A stretch of 64,000 bases of DNA from Pinibacter soli (GCF_029961145.1 NZ_JASBRG010000005.1:124001-188000); one strand, 5' to 3'. Numbered from the stretch's first letter, positions 1-8,122 are shown. The notes: a model not told the origin generated them from the letters alone. Numbers and translations: made by a program.

Positions 1-23
1 CGAAATTGATCAACGAGTCGTTT

Positions 24-119
24 TAATTGAAAATTGAAAGTCGAAAATTGAAAATGAATTTCTTTTATTAGAGGCGAATTCGATTCGCCTCTACCATTTT
101 CAACTTTCAATTTTCAACT
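24..119. repeat. Inverted low-complexity arms around a 10-bp hairpin, downstream of hisB
   Basis: Arms rich in GAAAATT/AATTTTC words lie at 24-57 and 95-119 and are roughly reverse complements. Between them a perfect hairpin (70-92) has 10-bp arms AGAGGCGAAT / ATTCGCCTCT and a 3-nt loop. It sits 29 nt beyond the hisB stop and could end hisB transcripts, but no strong U-tract follows on either strand. The same hairpin type recurs at 60951-60973. Confidence 0.6.
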
Positions 120-120
120 C

Positions 121-1263
121 CTAAAGCACCCCTTTCGTGCTTGGCAAATAATTGCTTAGCGGATCCCGTTTAATGGCCATTTTTATTGCTTTTGCGAAGG
201 CCTTAAAGATGGCTTCTATCTTATGATGCTCGTTGTATCCTTTACATTCGATATTCAGGTTACATTTAGCCGCATCGCTGAACGATTTAAAGAAATGAAA
301 AAACATTTCAGTTGGCATCTCTCCTATTTTTTCTCTCTTGAATTCCGCATTCCAAACGAGCCAGTTTCTTCCGCCAAAATCAATCAGAACCTTGGCTTCA
401 GCTTCATCCATTGGTAAAGCAAAACCATATCTTTCCATTCCGCGTTTGTCGGTAAGAGCTTGCGCAAATGCTTCTCCAAGTGCAATGCCGGTATCTTCTA
501 TCGTGTGGTGTTCATCTATGTGCAGATCGCCTTTTGTTACAATGTTGAGATCCATTTTTCCATGTCTTGCGATTTGATCCAGCATGTGATCAAAAAAACC
601 AAGGCCTGTAGCGATGTTTGCTTTGCCGCTTCCGTCAAGGTTTACTTCTACATGAATTTTTGTTTCGCTTGTGTTGCGGTCGTGTGTAACAACCCGCTGA
701 CCAAGTTTTAAAAACTCATAGATCTTACTCCAGTCGGTTGATTCCAACGCAACCGTTGTTTTGCGAAGATCTTCCGCTTTATCATTTATTTCAGCTCCGC
801 CCAAATTCGCATCTTCATTTAGCCAGATCGCTTTACAGCCAAGGTTTTTCGCCAGTTGTACATCTGTTATCCTATCACCTATTACAAATGAATTAGCAAT
901 GTCGTAAGCAGGATTGTTCAAATACTCTGTCAGCATTCCTGTGCCTGGTTTGCGTGTTGGCGCATTGTCGGCAGGAAAAGTTTTGTCGATGTGCACTTTC
1001 GAGAAATGAATGCCTTCTCCTTCCAAGCTTTTCATCACAAAATTATGCAACGGCCAAAAAGTGTCTTCGGGAAAAACCGGCGTTCCCAAACCATCCTGGT
1101 TTGTTACCATCACCAGTTCATAATCCAGCTCACGGGCAATGCGTCCCATAAATTCAAACATCTTCGGATAAAAAGTCAGTTTGTCAAACGAATCAAGCTG
1201 ATAAGTAGGCGGCGCCTCGTTTATAAGCGTTCCATCACGATCTATAAAGAGAATAGGCTTCAT
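121..1263 (-). CDS. hisB: Bifunctional histidinol-phosphatase / imidazoleglycerol-phosphate dehydratase
   Basis: This 380-residue protein carries two steps of histidine synthesis in the cytoplasm. Residues 1 to about 165 form a HAD phosphatase with the DxD nucleophile motif IDRDGTL (Asp8, Asp10), which removes phosphate from histidinol phosphate. Residues about 193-380 form the IGP dehydratase, with the metal-binding segments [12 protein letters not shown] and DEHHTIED. The length matches the fused enterobacterial and Bacteroidota form. It is the last his gene in the window, on the same strand as hisG, hisD and hisC, but separated from hisC by a sugar-dehydrogenase/cytochrome pair. The remaining genes (hisH, hisA, hisF, hisIE) would be expected beyond the left edge. 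The ATG start directly precedes the HAD motif. Confidence 0.96.
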   Translation of the reverse strand: MKPILFIDRDGTLINEAPPTYQLDSFDKLTFYPKMFEFMGRIARELDYELVMVTNQDGLGTPVFPEDTFWPLHNFVMKSLEGEGIHFSKVHIDKTFPADNAPTRKPGTGMLTEYLNNPAYDIANSFVIGDRITDVQLAKNLGCKAIWLNEDANLGGAEINDKAEDLRKTTVALESTDWSKIYEFLKLGQRVVTHDRNTSETKIHVEVNLDGSGKANIATGLGFFDHMLDQIARHGKMDLNIVTKGDLHIDEHHTIEDTGIALGEAFAQALTDKRGMERYGFALPMDEAEAKVLIDFGGRNWLVWNAEFKREKIGEMPTEMFFHFFKSFSDAAKCNLNIECKGYNEHHKIEAIFKAFAKAIKMAIKRDPLSNYLPSTKGVL

Positions 1264-1320
1264 GGAGAGAAACTAAAAAGTTAAAAATAAAAAGTAAAAA
1301 TAGGTTTGCGATAATGCTTG

Positions 1321-1414
1321 GTGACTGAATAACTGAATAATTGAATAACTGAAGTTTATACTCGATTAGTCACGTAGACCTTTAGCACTCAGTTATTCAA
1401 TCATTCAGTTATTT
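1321..1414. repeat. Inverted TGAATAAC-type heptad arms between cytochrome c and hisB
   Basis: Left arm 1322-1353 (words TGAATAAC/TGAATAAT) and right arm 1387-1414 (GTTATTCA/TCATTCA) are reverse complements. The right arm supplies the TAA stop of the cytochrome gene (1409-1411). A GTGACT/AGTCAC pair at 1321-1326 and 1368-1373 lies inside. Confidence 0.6.
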
Positions 1415-1816
1415 CTTCGGTCTTGCGGCTTTAACCTCTGCCACTGTTACCGCAGAAGCCTTGTTGCCAAAGCTGTTTCGTACATAGGTAAGGACATCTG
1501 CGATTTGCTGATCGGTTAAAAAATTGTGTGGCGCCATTACGTTGCTGTAATCTTCGCCTTCCACTTCCACGCCAGAAAGACCATTCATTACAATGCCAAT
1601 AAGTTTTTTCTTGTCGCCCAATACAAATTTCGTTTTGATCAAAGGCGGGTTCATGCGTGGCGCACCGCCGCCATCCTGCATGTGGCAGGCAAGGCAGTAT
1701 GTGTCGTACACAATTTTACCGCGATCTTTTGATGCCTTTAAGCCAGACTGCTGGGGTAGGGTGAATGCGCACAGTGAAAGAGCCAGTAAGCAAAAAATTC
1801 CTACAATAAGTTTCAT
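1409..1816 (-). CDS. Small exported c-type cytochrome
   Basis: The protein has 135 residues. An N-terminal Sec signal peptide (MKLIVGIFCLLALSLCAF) is followed by a single class I cytochrome c domain. The heme site is CLACH at about residues 41-45, and the likely axial methionine lies in NVMAPHNF. It should act as a periplasmic electron carrier. It lies 115 bp downstream of a PQQ-type sugar dehydrogenase on the same strand, a common pairing in which the cytochrome accepts electrons from the dehydrogenase. The pair sits inside the his operon. The TAA stop lies within a TGAATAAC repeat arm. The physiological partner is inferred from context only. Confidence 0.88.
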   Translation of the reverse strand: MKLIVGIFCLLALSLCAFTLPQQSGLKASKDRGKIVYDTYCLACHMQDGGGAPRMNPPLIKTKFVLGDKKKLIGIVMNGLSGVEVEGEDYSNVMAPHNFLTDQQIADVLTYVRNSFGNKASAVTVAEVKAARPKK

Positions 1817-1828
1817 TACGATTCAATT

Positions 1829-1918
1829 AAAAATTCAAAAGTCAAAAGTCAAAAAAGTAGCAGCGTGCTAAAATCAGGAGCAACCCTTTTGACTTTTGAA
1901 TTTTTGAATTTTGACTTT
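1829..1918. repeat. Inverted AAAAGTC-type arms
   Basis: Left arm 1829-1856 (CAAAAGT words) and right arm 1885-1918 (CTTTTGA words) are reverse complements filling the gap between the dehydrogenase and cytochrome genes. Confidence 0.55.
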
Positions 1919-1931
1919 AAGTATTTCGGTT

Positions 1932-3215
1932 TTATTTCTTATATGTTATTCTCCAAATTCTTCCCTGGTTGTCATCGGAAATGTACAATGATCCGTCAGG
2001 GCCTTGCGCCAATCCGCATGGACGATACGCAGCTTTGTTAATATCTGCGCCAGCGAAACCATCTGCAAATACATCCCAGTTGCCGTTTGGCATACCATCT
2101 TTACCAAAAGGAACAAACACTACAAAGAAACCAGCCTGGGGTTCCGGAGCGCGGTTCCATGATCCGTGAAATGCGATGAACGCGCCGTTCTTATATTTCT
2201 CAGGGAACATGTCGCCGGTGTAAAACAACAGATCGTTTGGCGCGAGGTGACCAGGAAACTGAACGATGGATTGTTCTTTGCTTCCGCAGTCGCCTGCTTT
2301 TGTGCGGTCGCCACCGTATTCAGGATTCAATACTTTTTGTTTTTTTGTATAGTCATAGTAGCAATACGGCCATCCACAGTCTGATCCCAATTTCACTTTG
2401 AACATTTCTTCTGAAGGATTTTCAGCTCCTTCTTTTTGACTATACATTTCAGGATAGAATTGGAACAACTGGTCGCGGCCATGTTGTGTTACATACAAGC
2501 TGTTTACAGCAGTGTTCCAATCAAGTCCCATTACGTTGCGCAAACCTGTTGCGTATCGAACGCCTTCTGCATAGCTTTGATTTGTTTTATCAACTTTAAA
2601 CTGCCAAATGCCACCTGCTGAATCCAGTATCGGACAAGGTGATTGCCCCGGAGACCCCTTTACTCTATCCTGCACCTGGCAACAGTTTGAAGGTGCACCG
2701 ATTGTTACGTAAATATTGCCGTTGTTATCTAAAGTAAAAGGCTTTGCTTCATGCTGATGGTGATCCCACAAACCAGTGATGATCTTCTCCGGTTGTGCGC
2801 CATCTGGTACTTCATTCTTTTCATCTAATTTATAGCGAAAAACTTCCGTATTAGAGGAAGCGTATAAATAACCGTTTTTAATCGCCATGCCGGTTCCAAT
2901 GAAATTACCGAATCCAACTGTTTCGTCGAATTTACCATCGCCATTTTTATCGCGCAATCTCACTATGCCTTTACCGTCTTTTAATTTCTCTAGTTTAGCG
3001 TATAGATCACCGTTACTGTTCACAAAAATGTGACGAACTCTACCAACTTTGTCGGCTACTATCTGACCGCCAAAACCTGCTGGCAATTTAATGCCGCCAT
3101 TGTCCGGATCAGGTACAGGGCCATTCGTTGCTACCTTTGTTGTATCGCCGGCGCAAGCGCTCAAAGTGAGCAAGCACGCCATCAAACAATAAAATGATTG
3201 TCGAAAAATAGACAT
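1932..3215 (-). CDS. PQQ-type sugar (glucose/sorbosone) dehydrogenase-like lipoprotein
   Basis: The protein has 427 residues from the ATG at 3215. The longer open frame to 3263 is not needed because the signal peptide begins at MSIFRQSF. A lipobox (LTLSAC) at about residues 17-22 predicts a lipoprotein. The rest is a six-bladed beta-propeller of the GSDH family. Family segments visible include HHQHEAKPF, GLRNVMGLDW, GSWNRAPEP and the C-terminal GLAQGPDGSLYISDDNQGRIW. Relatives oxidise sugars or sorbosone using PQQ, and substrate cannot be told from sequence. A cytochrome c gene follows immediately. Its place between hisC and hisB is unusual, since nothing links it to histidine synthesis. Confidence 0.85.
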   Translation of the reverse strand: MSIFRQSFYCLMACLLTLSACAGDTTKVATNGPVPDPDNGGIKLPAGFGGQIVADKVGRVRHIFVNSNGDLYAKLEKLKDGKGIVRLRDKNGDGKFDETVGFGNFIGTGMAIKNGYLYASSNTEVFRYKLDEKNEVPDGAQPEKIITGLWDHHQHEAKPFTLDNNGNIYVTIGAPSNCCQVQDRVKGSPGQSPCPILDSAGGIWQFKVDKTNQSYAEGVRYATGLRNVMGLDWNTAVNSLYVTQHGRDQLFQFYPEMYSQKEGAENPSEEMFKVKLGSDCGWPYCYYDYTKKQKVLNPEYGGDRTKAGDCGSKEQSIVQFPGHLAPNDLLFYTGDMFPEKYKNGAFIAFHGSWNRAPEPQAGFFVVFVPFGKDGMPNGNWDVFADGFAGADINKAAYRPCGLAQGPDGSLYISDDNQGRIWRITYKK

Positions 3216-3283
3216 GGTGTTAATTTTTGGTAAGGTAAAAGTAAAATATTGAAAGTGAAACATTGTTTACACGAAAGGCAAAT

Positions 3284-3401
3284 CAATTAATAATTAATAT
3301 GGCGGTCGATCCGTGCCGTGCTAAACTTTGTTCAAAAAAAAGGTTACAATACTTATCAAGGTAGCTGCACCTATTAATTCTTAATTATTAATTATTAATT
3401 T
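3284..3401. repeat. Inverted AATTAAT-type arms after hisC
   Basis: Left arm 3284-3300 and right arm 3371-3401 are A/T repeats of TTAATTA words in inverted orientation. The right arm overlaps the hisC stop codon and its last codons. Confidence 0.55.
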
Positions 3402-4437
3402 CTCTCAGTCTCTCCAACAACGCCGCATTCTCCTCCTCCGTTCCAATCGTTATACGCAAACATCCTTCGCACAATTCTACTTTGCTTCTGTCGCGAACAA
3501 CAATTCCTTCTTCGAGTAAGAAGTTATACGTGCCTTTTGCGTCGTTTACTTTTACCAAAATGAAATTGGCGTCACTTGGATAAATTTTTTGAACGATAGG
3601 CAGTTGCCCCAGTTTTGCAACCACTGCTTCACGCTGCTGCACAATGGTGCGGATCATTTCGTTTACCTGCTCCACTTCATCCAAAGCTTTCAAAACCAAT
3701 TCCTGCGAAGCTTGGTTGATGTTGTAAGGAGGCTTGATCTTGTTCATCACCTCGATAATTTCCTGTGATGCAAAAGCCATACCGACACGCAATGCTGCCA
3801 AGCCCCATGCTTTGCTGAGGGTTTGCATTACCAAAAGATTTGGGTATTCGCTCAGCTCTTGCACAAATGAGCGGTAGCGGGAAAAATTGATGTAGGCTTC
3901 GTCTATCACAACGAGGCCGGGAAAGTTGTTGAGTACAATTTCTACATCTTCCCTATCCAAAGAATTTCCGGTTGGATTATTTGGAGAACAAAGCCAGATG
4001 ATCTTTGTGTTGGCATCAACAAGGGTTTCAAGGTGAACGAGGTCAAGCTGGAAATTATCCAGCAAGCGAGCCTTGCGCACTTCCACATCGTTGATGTTGG
4101 CGCTTACTTCATACATGCCGTATGTTGGCGGGCAAATGATAACGTTGTCTTTTCCCGGATTGCATAGCGCCCTGTACAAAATATCAATACACTCGTCGCT
4201 GCCATTTCCGATGAACATATTTTCGACCGGAAGCCCTTTGATCTGCTGCAATTTTTCTTTCACCTTTATTTGTAAAGGATCGGGATAACGGTTATACCAT
4301 TTGATCAATGGAGAGCCGTAACTGTTTTCGTTGGCGTCTAAAAATATTTTTGCTTCGCCTTTGAACTCATCTCTTGCAGATGAATAAGGCACTAATTTTT
4401 TTATATTTTCTCTGAGGAGATTATTGAGATCGAACAT
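3388..4437 (-). CDS. hisC: Histidinol-phosphate aminotransferase
   Basis: This PLP-dependent class I/II aminotransferase converts imidazole acetol phosphate to histidinol phosphate. From the ATG at 4437 (MFDLNNLLREN) it has 349 residues, the usual family size. The frame extends to 4491, but that would overlap hisD and add an atypical N-terminus. Visible motifs are the substrate/PLP segments GNGSDECID and CSPNNPTGN, VIDEAYINF, and the PLP lysine in TLSKAWGLAALRVG. It lies 43 bp after hisD. The last codons (INN, stop) are written by a TTAATTA repeat arm, so the C-terminus may be repeat-derived. Confidence 0.96.
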   Translation of the reverse strand: MFDLNNLLRENIKKLVPYSSARDEFKGEAKIFLDANENSYGSPLIKWYNRYPDPLQIKVKEKLQQIKGLPVENMFIGNGSDECIDILYRALCNPGKDNVIICPPTYGMYEVSANINDVEVRKARLLDNFQLDLVHLETLVDANTKIIWLCSPNNPTGNSLDREDVEIVLNNFPGLVVIDEAYINFSRYRSFVQELSEYPNLLVMQTLSKAWGLAALRVGMAFASQEIIEVMNKIKPPYNINQASQELVLKALDEVEQVNEMIRTIVQQREAVVAKLGQLPIVQKIYPSDANFILVKVNDAKGTYNFLLEEGIVVRDRSKVELCEGCLRITIGTEEENAALLERLREINN

Positions 4438-4480
4438 AGTTATTTGTTGATGGTTGTTAATAGTAGTAGAAAAATCATTT

Positions 4481-5761
4481 TCAATTTTCAATTAGCCTTA
4501 CGGTTACTGCATTCTTATGCGCATCCAACCCTTCCGCTGTTGCCATAAGCTCAACTGCTCTGCCGATTCGATGCAGTCCATCTCTGCTTAATTTTTGATA
4601 CGTAATTTTCTTGACAAAACTATCTACACTTACGCCGCTATATGCACGTGCATAGCCGTTTGTAGGCAACGTGTGGTTGGTGCCGCTTGCATAATCGCCT
4701 ACACTTTCCGGAGAATAATTTCCGAGAAAAATGGAGCCTGCATTAATGATTTTTGCAGCAATTGCTTCATCATTTTCGCAAGCAATGATAAGGTGTTCCG
4801 CAGCGTATTCATTTACAAGATCAATGGCTTCTTCGATATGTTTTACAACAATTGCTGTGCTGTTTTCAAGCGCTTTGGCTGCAAGGTCCTTTCTTGGCAG
4901 AACAGCTAACTGTGTATCCAGCTCCTGTTGTACTTTTTCAACAAATGAATTGTCCGTCGTTACGAGCAGCACCTGGCTATCTGTACCGTGTTCTGCTTGT
5001 GAAAGCAAATCAGCCGCTACAAAAGCAGCGTTTGCGGATGCATCGGCTAGCACACACACTTCACTGGGGCCCGCAGGCATGTCTATGGCGACTCCGTCTT
5101 TTTGTATCAGTTGTTTCGCACAGGTTACGTATTGATTGCCGGGACCAAATATTTTATAAACTTTTGAAATCGTTGAGGTTCCATAGGCCATTGCACCAAT
5201 TGCCTGAACACCGCCAACTTTAAAAACATTAGTAATGCCTGCCAATTGTGCCGCATATAATATTGCCGGATGCAGCTTCCCTTCTTTGTTTGGTGGTGAG
5301 CACAAAATAATTTCTCCGCAGCCAGCCAGTTTAGCAGGAATACCAAGCATTAAGATAGTTGAAAACAAAGGTGCTGTACCTCCGGGAATGTAAAGTCCCA
5401 CTTTTTCAATGCCTACGCTTTTGCGCCAGCATTGTACGCCGGGCATTGTTTCAATTATTTCAACTGCTGATAATTGCTTGCCGTGAAACGCTTCAATGTT
5501 CTTTGCAGCAAGTTGAATGGCTTCTTTTAATTCTGCCGTCAACAAATTTGTCGCTTCTGCAAATTCATTCGCTTCTGTTTTGATGGCTTTTAATTCAACA
5601 CCATCAAACTGTTTTGTGTATTGTTGTACCGCTTCGTCTCCGCGCTCTTTCACTTCATCCAACACTTTCTTTACCGTTGCTTCCAGCGAAGTATTATCCA
5701 ACGCAGGGCGTTGTAGCAAGGTTGACCATTCGGAGCGGTTGGGAAATTGTATAGTCTTCAT
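4481..5761 (-). CDS. hisD: Histidinol dehydrogenase
   Basis: The 426-residue enzyme catalyses the last two NAD-dependent oxidations from histidinol to histidine. Family landmarks include the glycine-rich KVGLYIPGGTAPLFST, the GPGNQYVTCAKQ and IDMPAGPSEVCVLAD stretches, and QAEHGTDSQVLL containing zinc/active-site residues. The length is typical and the start ATG at 5761 is the only sensible one. It follows hisG with a 90-bp gap filled by an inverted repeat, and precedes hisC closely, so the three are probably one transcript controlled by the hisG leader. Confidence 0.97.
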   Translation of the reverse strand: MKTIQFPNRSEWSTLLQRPALDNTSLEATVKKVLDEVKERGDEAVQQYTKQFDGVELKAIKTEANEFAEATNLLTAELKEAIQLAAKNIEAFHGKQLSAVEIIETMPGVQCWRKSVGIEKVGLYIPGGTAPLFSTILMLGIPAKLAGCGEIILCSPPNKEGKLHPAILYAAQLAGITNVFKVGGVQAIGAMAYGTSTISKVYKIFGPGNQYVTCAKQLIQKDGVAIDMPAGPSEVCVLADASANAAFVAADLLSQAEHGTDSQVLLVTTDNSFVEKVQQELDTQLAVLPRKDLAAKALENSTAIVVKHIEEAIDLVNEYAAEHLIIACENDEAIAAKIINAGSIFLGNYSPESVGDYASGTNHTLPTNGYARAYSGVSVDSFVKKITYQKLSRDGLHRIGRAVELMATAEGLDAHKNAVTVRLIEN

Positions 5762-5768
5762 TTCAATA

Positions 5769-5842
5769 AATTGAAAATTGAAAATTGAAAATTGAAAACG
5801 AAGTCGACGCTGAAAGCATTTTCAACTTTCAACTTTCAATTC
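5769..5842. repeat. Inverted TTGAAAA/TTTTCAA arms between hisG and hisD
   Basis: Left arm 5769-5798 carries four near-identical TGAAAAT units and right arm 5817-5842 their reverse complement (TTTCAAC). The gap could fold into one hairpin inside the his transcript. Confidence 0.6.
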
Positions 5843-5851
5843 TCCATTGGA

Positions 5852-6715
5852 TTAAATGATCATTTTTTCAATTGGCACTACCAATATGCCTTGTGCGCCT
5901 TTATCTTTCAGCTGTTCGATAATGTCCCAGAAAGTATCTTCACTCAACACACTGTGTACAGAGCTCCAGCCTTCCTGCGCCAAAGGCAATACAGTCGGGC
6001 TTTTCATACCGGGCAACAACGCGATGATCTCTTTCAGTTTATCGTTCGGCGCATTGAGCAGAACGTATTTTGTGCGCTTTGCTTTTTTCACCGCCTGAAT
6101 ACGAAACACGAGTTTTTTCAACAGCTGCTGTTGTGCTTCGTTGAGTTTATTGTTCTTGATTAAAACTGACTGCGATTGCAAAATGGTTTCCACCTCTTTC
6201 AAACCATTCATGAAAAGTGTAGAGCCACTGCTTACGAGGTCGCAAACAACATCGGCCAAACCTATGCCGGGTGCTATTTCTACAGATCCGCTGATCTCGT
6301 GTATTTCGGCATTTACATTATTGTCGTTCAAAAATTGTTTTGTGAGGAAAGGATAGCTTGTTGCAATGCGTTTGCCTTCCAACGCTTTTACGCTCTCATA
6401 TTCCTGGCCTCGTGGAACGGCGATCGCCAGGCGGCATTTACCAAAACCAAGTTGTTCTACAATGGTGGTTTGTTTGTTTTTTTCGTAAAGCACATTTTCA
6501 CCTACGATGCCAATATCTGCCACGCCGTCTTCTACATATTGAGGAATATCATCGTCGCGTAAAAAGAAAACTTCGAGTGGAAAATTGTCCGACTCTGTTT
6601 TCAGACGGTCCTTTACGTTGCGAAGATCAATTCCGCATTCGGCAAGAAGTTTTACCGAATCCTCGTACAATCTTCCTGATTTCTGAATGGCAATCCTAAG
6701 TTTTGTCTGGCTCAT
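5852..6715 (-). CDS. hisG: ATP phosphoribosyltransferase, long form
   Basis: First enzyme of histidine synthesis, condensing ATP and PRPP. From the ATG at 6715 (MSQTKLRIAIQKSGRL) it has 287 residues, the long HisG class with a C-terminal ACT-like regulatory domain that binds histidine. The open frame reaches 6757 through a GTG, but that codon lies inside the attenuator hairpin. Motifs include DIGIVGENVLYE and the PRPP-loop region VCDLVSSGSTLFMNGL. It heads the operon and is preceded by a His-rich leader peptide and terminator, so transcription attenuation by histidine supply is likely in addition to feedback inhibition. Confidence 0.97.
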   Translation of the reverse strand: MSQTKLRIAIQKSGRLYEDSVKLLAECGIDLRNVKDRLKTESDNFPLEVFFLRDDDIPQYVEDGVADIGIVGENVLYEKNKQTTIVEQLGFGKCRLAIAVPRGQEYESVKALEGKRIATSYPFLTKQFLNDNNVNAEIHEISGSVEIAPGIGLADVVCDLVSSGSTLFMNGLKEVETILQSQSVLIKNNKLNEAQQQLLKKLVFRIQAVKKAKRTKYVLLNAPNDKLKEIIALLPGMKSPTVLPLAQEGWSSVHSVLSEDTFWDIIEQLKDKGAQGILVVPIEKMII

Positions 6716-6740
6716 AATGACTGTTTGAAAGAAGCTTAAA

Positions 6741-6771
6741 ATAAAAAAAGGGCTCACATTTGTAAGCCCTT
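6741..6771 (-). terminator. Attenuator terminator of the his operon
   Basis: On the minus strand a hairpin occupies 6771-6748. Arms AAGGGCTTAC / GTGAGCCCTT form 10 pairs (one G-U) with a 4-nt loop AAAT, followed by a run of seven U before hisG. It is 33 nt upstream of the hisG ATG and 45 nt after the leader peptide stop. Its 5' arm contains GGCTTAC (6768-6762), perfectly complementary to GTAAGCC spanning the leader stop (6819-6813), giving a mutually exclusive antiterminator pairing. Confidence 0.88.
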
Positions 6772-6815
6772 CTCTGTTTGTTTTATTCGTTTAGATACAT
6801 AACAACATCATCGGC

Positions 6816-6866
6816 TTACCCGTTGGAGATAAAATGATGATGATGGATATGTATGTTGATTTTCAT
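6816..6866 (-). CDS. hisL: his operon leader peptide
   Basis: This 16-codon frame, too short for ordinary gene finders, reads MKINIHIHHHHFISNG. It contains five histidines, at positions 6 and 8-11, four of them consecutive CAT codons, immediately upstream of an intrinsic terminator and hisG. That is the classical design of an amino-acid attenuator: ribosomes starved for charged tRNA-His stall on the His codons and prevent the terminator from forming. Its stop codon lies inside the GTAAGCC sequence that can pair with the terminator 5' arm. A ribosome finishing the peptide would cover that sequence, while one stalled on the His run would leave it free. Confidence 0.87.
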   Translation of the reverse strand: MKINIHIHHHHFISNG

Positions 6867-6876
6867 AATTGTGACG

Positions 6877-6907
6877 CAAATTTAGTGGATTCATTTAAAG
6901 AACCAAA
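6877..6907 (-). promoter_or_regulatory. Promoter of the his operon
   Basis: On the minus strand TTTG (6907-6904) is followed by exactly 19 nt and TAAATTTG (6884-6877). This is a full match to the Bacteroidota housekeeping promoter TTTG-N19-TAnnTTTG. The predicted start lies only a few bases before the leader-peptide ATG at 6866. Confidence 0.8.
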
Positions 6908-6925
6908 GTTTTTTTTGAATGAATT

Positions 6926-7189
6926 TTCACGCAAAGGCGCAAAGGGAAAACAAAGGACGCGAAGGATTTCACGCGGCGAACGCAACGGAGCAGCGAGGTG
7001 GCCAAGCGTTTGATACGACACTCACTATAGCTGAATAGCATTACTTCTGTTGAACGGAGCGTCGCAAGGGAGTTAAATCAAGGCTCAAATGGAGACTCAA
7101 CATTCTTAGATTCGCAGCTCCGTTGCTTTCACTGCGTGAACCAGCAACTCTTTGCACCCTTGGTTCTCCCTTTGCGCCTTCGCGTGAAA
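6926..7189. repeat. Long intergenic inverted element (CACGCAAAGGCGCAAAGG arms)
   Basis: Arms at 6926-6948 and 7166-7189 are near reverse complements (TTCACGCAAAGGCGCAAAGG against CCTTTGCGCCTTCGCGTGAA). The region between, upstream of the his promoter and downstream of the aldolase terminator, holds no frame or RNA gene that I recognise. Confidence 0.6.
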
Positions 7190-7201
7190 CATGCATGCAA
7201 T

Positions 7202-7227
7202 AAAAAAGACGCTGCAGTTGCAGCGCC
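7202..7227 (-). terminator. Terminator of the fructose-6-phosphate aldolase gene
   Basis: Minus-strand hairpin 7227-7208 with 8 pairs (GGCGCTGC / GCAGCGTC, one G-U) and loop AACT is followed by six U. It lies 28 nt past the stop codon of the aldolase gene. Confidence 0.85.
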
Positions 7228-7255
7228 TTTCCAGAAATTGAGATGTATGTATTGA

Positions 7256-7906
7256 TTACATTTTCTTTGCGTCTTCGAGGAATTTTGCAAGACCAATGTC
7301 AGTCAAAGGATGTTTCAACATGCCTAAGATTGGATCAAGCGGGCAAGTGCAAATGTCTGCACCAGCTTCAGCACATTTTACGATGTGCAAAGAGCTACGG
7401 ATAGATGCAGCCAAAATTTCAGTTTTATACCCCTGGATGGAGAAGATGTTTGCGATTTGAGCAATTAACTCTACGCCATCCCAGTTGCTGTCGTCGATAC
7501 GGCCGATGAATGGAGAAACCATTGCAGCACCTGCTTTTGCAGCCAAAATAGCCTGACCTGCAGAGAACACCAAAGTACAGTTTGTACGGATACCGTTGTC
7601 AGTAAACCATTTGATCGCTTTAACACCGTCTTTTATCATTGGAACTTTCACCACGATGTTCGGGTGAATAGCTGCTAATTTTTGTCCTTCTGCAATAATT
7701 GCGTTGAATTCAGTAGAAAGCACTTCAGCACTGATATCACCGTCTACTATTTCGCAGATAGTTTTGTAGTGGTTGATAATGGCTTCTTCACCTTTAATGC
7801 CTTCTTTCGCCATTAAAGATGGATTGGTAGTAACACCGTCAAGAATACCAAGGTCGTGAGCTTCTTTGATTTGCGCCAGGTTAGCGGTATCAATAAAAAA
7901 TTTCAT
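7256..7906 (-). CDS. fsa: Fructose-6-phosphate aldolase / transaldolase-like protein
   Basis: A 216-residue class I aldolase of the small transaldolase subfamily (TalC/MipB/Fsa). It starts MKFFIDTANLAQIKEA, with the family pattern DGVTTNPSLMAKEG and the Schiff-base lysine segment NIVVKVPMI (Lys at about 86). FSAGQAILAAKAGA and ILAASIRSSLHI follow. The size is that of Fsa and not of classical transaldolase (over 310 residues). It is cytoplasmic and acts in C3-C6 sugar interconversion. It is a single-gene unit with its own terminator. Whether it cleaves fructose 6-phosphate or transfers dihydroxyacetone cannot be decided from these motifs alone. Confidence 0.92.
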   Translation of the reverse strand: MKFFIDTANLAQIKEAHDLGILDGVTTNPSLMAKEGIKGEEAIINHYKTICEIVDGDISAEVLSTEFNAIIAEGQKLAAIHPNIVVKVPMIKDGVKAIKWFTDNGIRTNCTLVFSAGQAILAAKAGAAMVSPFIGRIDDSNWDGVELIAQIANIFSIQGYKTEILAASIRSSLHIVKCAEAGADICTCPLDPILGMLKHPLTDIGLAKFLEDAKKM

Positions 7907-8027
7907 GGTAGTATATAGTTTGTTTAATCAAGAGCTTAATACAATGTGCTAATAAATTGGGGTATGAAGATAAGCAAAAACGGAAAAAAATTATTAGCAG
8001 TTAGTCAACACAGAGAAAATAAAAAAT

Positions 8028-8122
8028 GGCAGGCTACTCACATCGCACCGCTACAACCACCTACCCTTGCTGCCTTCCGGCCCTGGGGGAGTTCAGTAGG
8101 AGCTGGTCGTGTAAGACCTGCC
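8028..8122 (-). ncRNA. ffs: Signal recognition particle RNA, small bacterial type (4.5S)
   Basis: The minus strand carries the universally conserved SRP domain IV core, with CAGGGCCGGAAGGCAGCA near the middle. Complementary ends GGCAGG (8122-8117) and CCTGCC (8033-8028) close a single long hairpin of about 95 nt, followed by an AU-rich UUUUUUAUUUU stretch. The RNA partners with Ffh for co-translational membrane targeting. A 198-bp plus-strand open frame over the same bases is spurious. Exact ends are inferred from pairing. Confidence 0.93.

Noticed and set aside
4438-4491. Longer hisC start overlapping hisD
   Set aside because: It adds an atypical N-terminus beyond the usual MFDLNNLL start and overlaps the hisD end. 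The shorter ATG fits family length.
6716-6757. Longer hisG start (GTG at 6757)
   Set aside because: The codon is inside the attenuator hairpin, and HisG proteins begin at the MSQTKLRIAIQ segment.
7011-7030. Resemblance to a phage T7 promoter (TGATACGACACTCACTATAG)
   Set aside because: It has a 2-base insertion relative to the T7 core and no phage polymerase or phage gene is present. It sits within a chromosomal repeat, so it is coincidence or at most a vector-like artefact.
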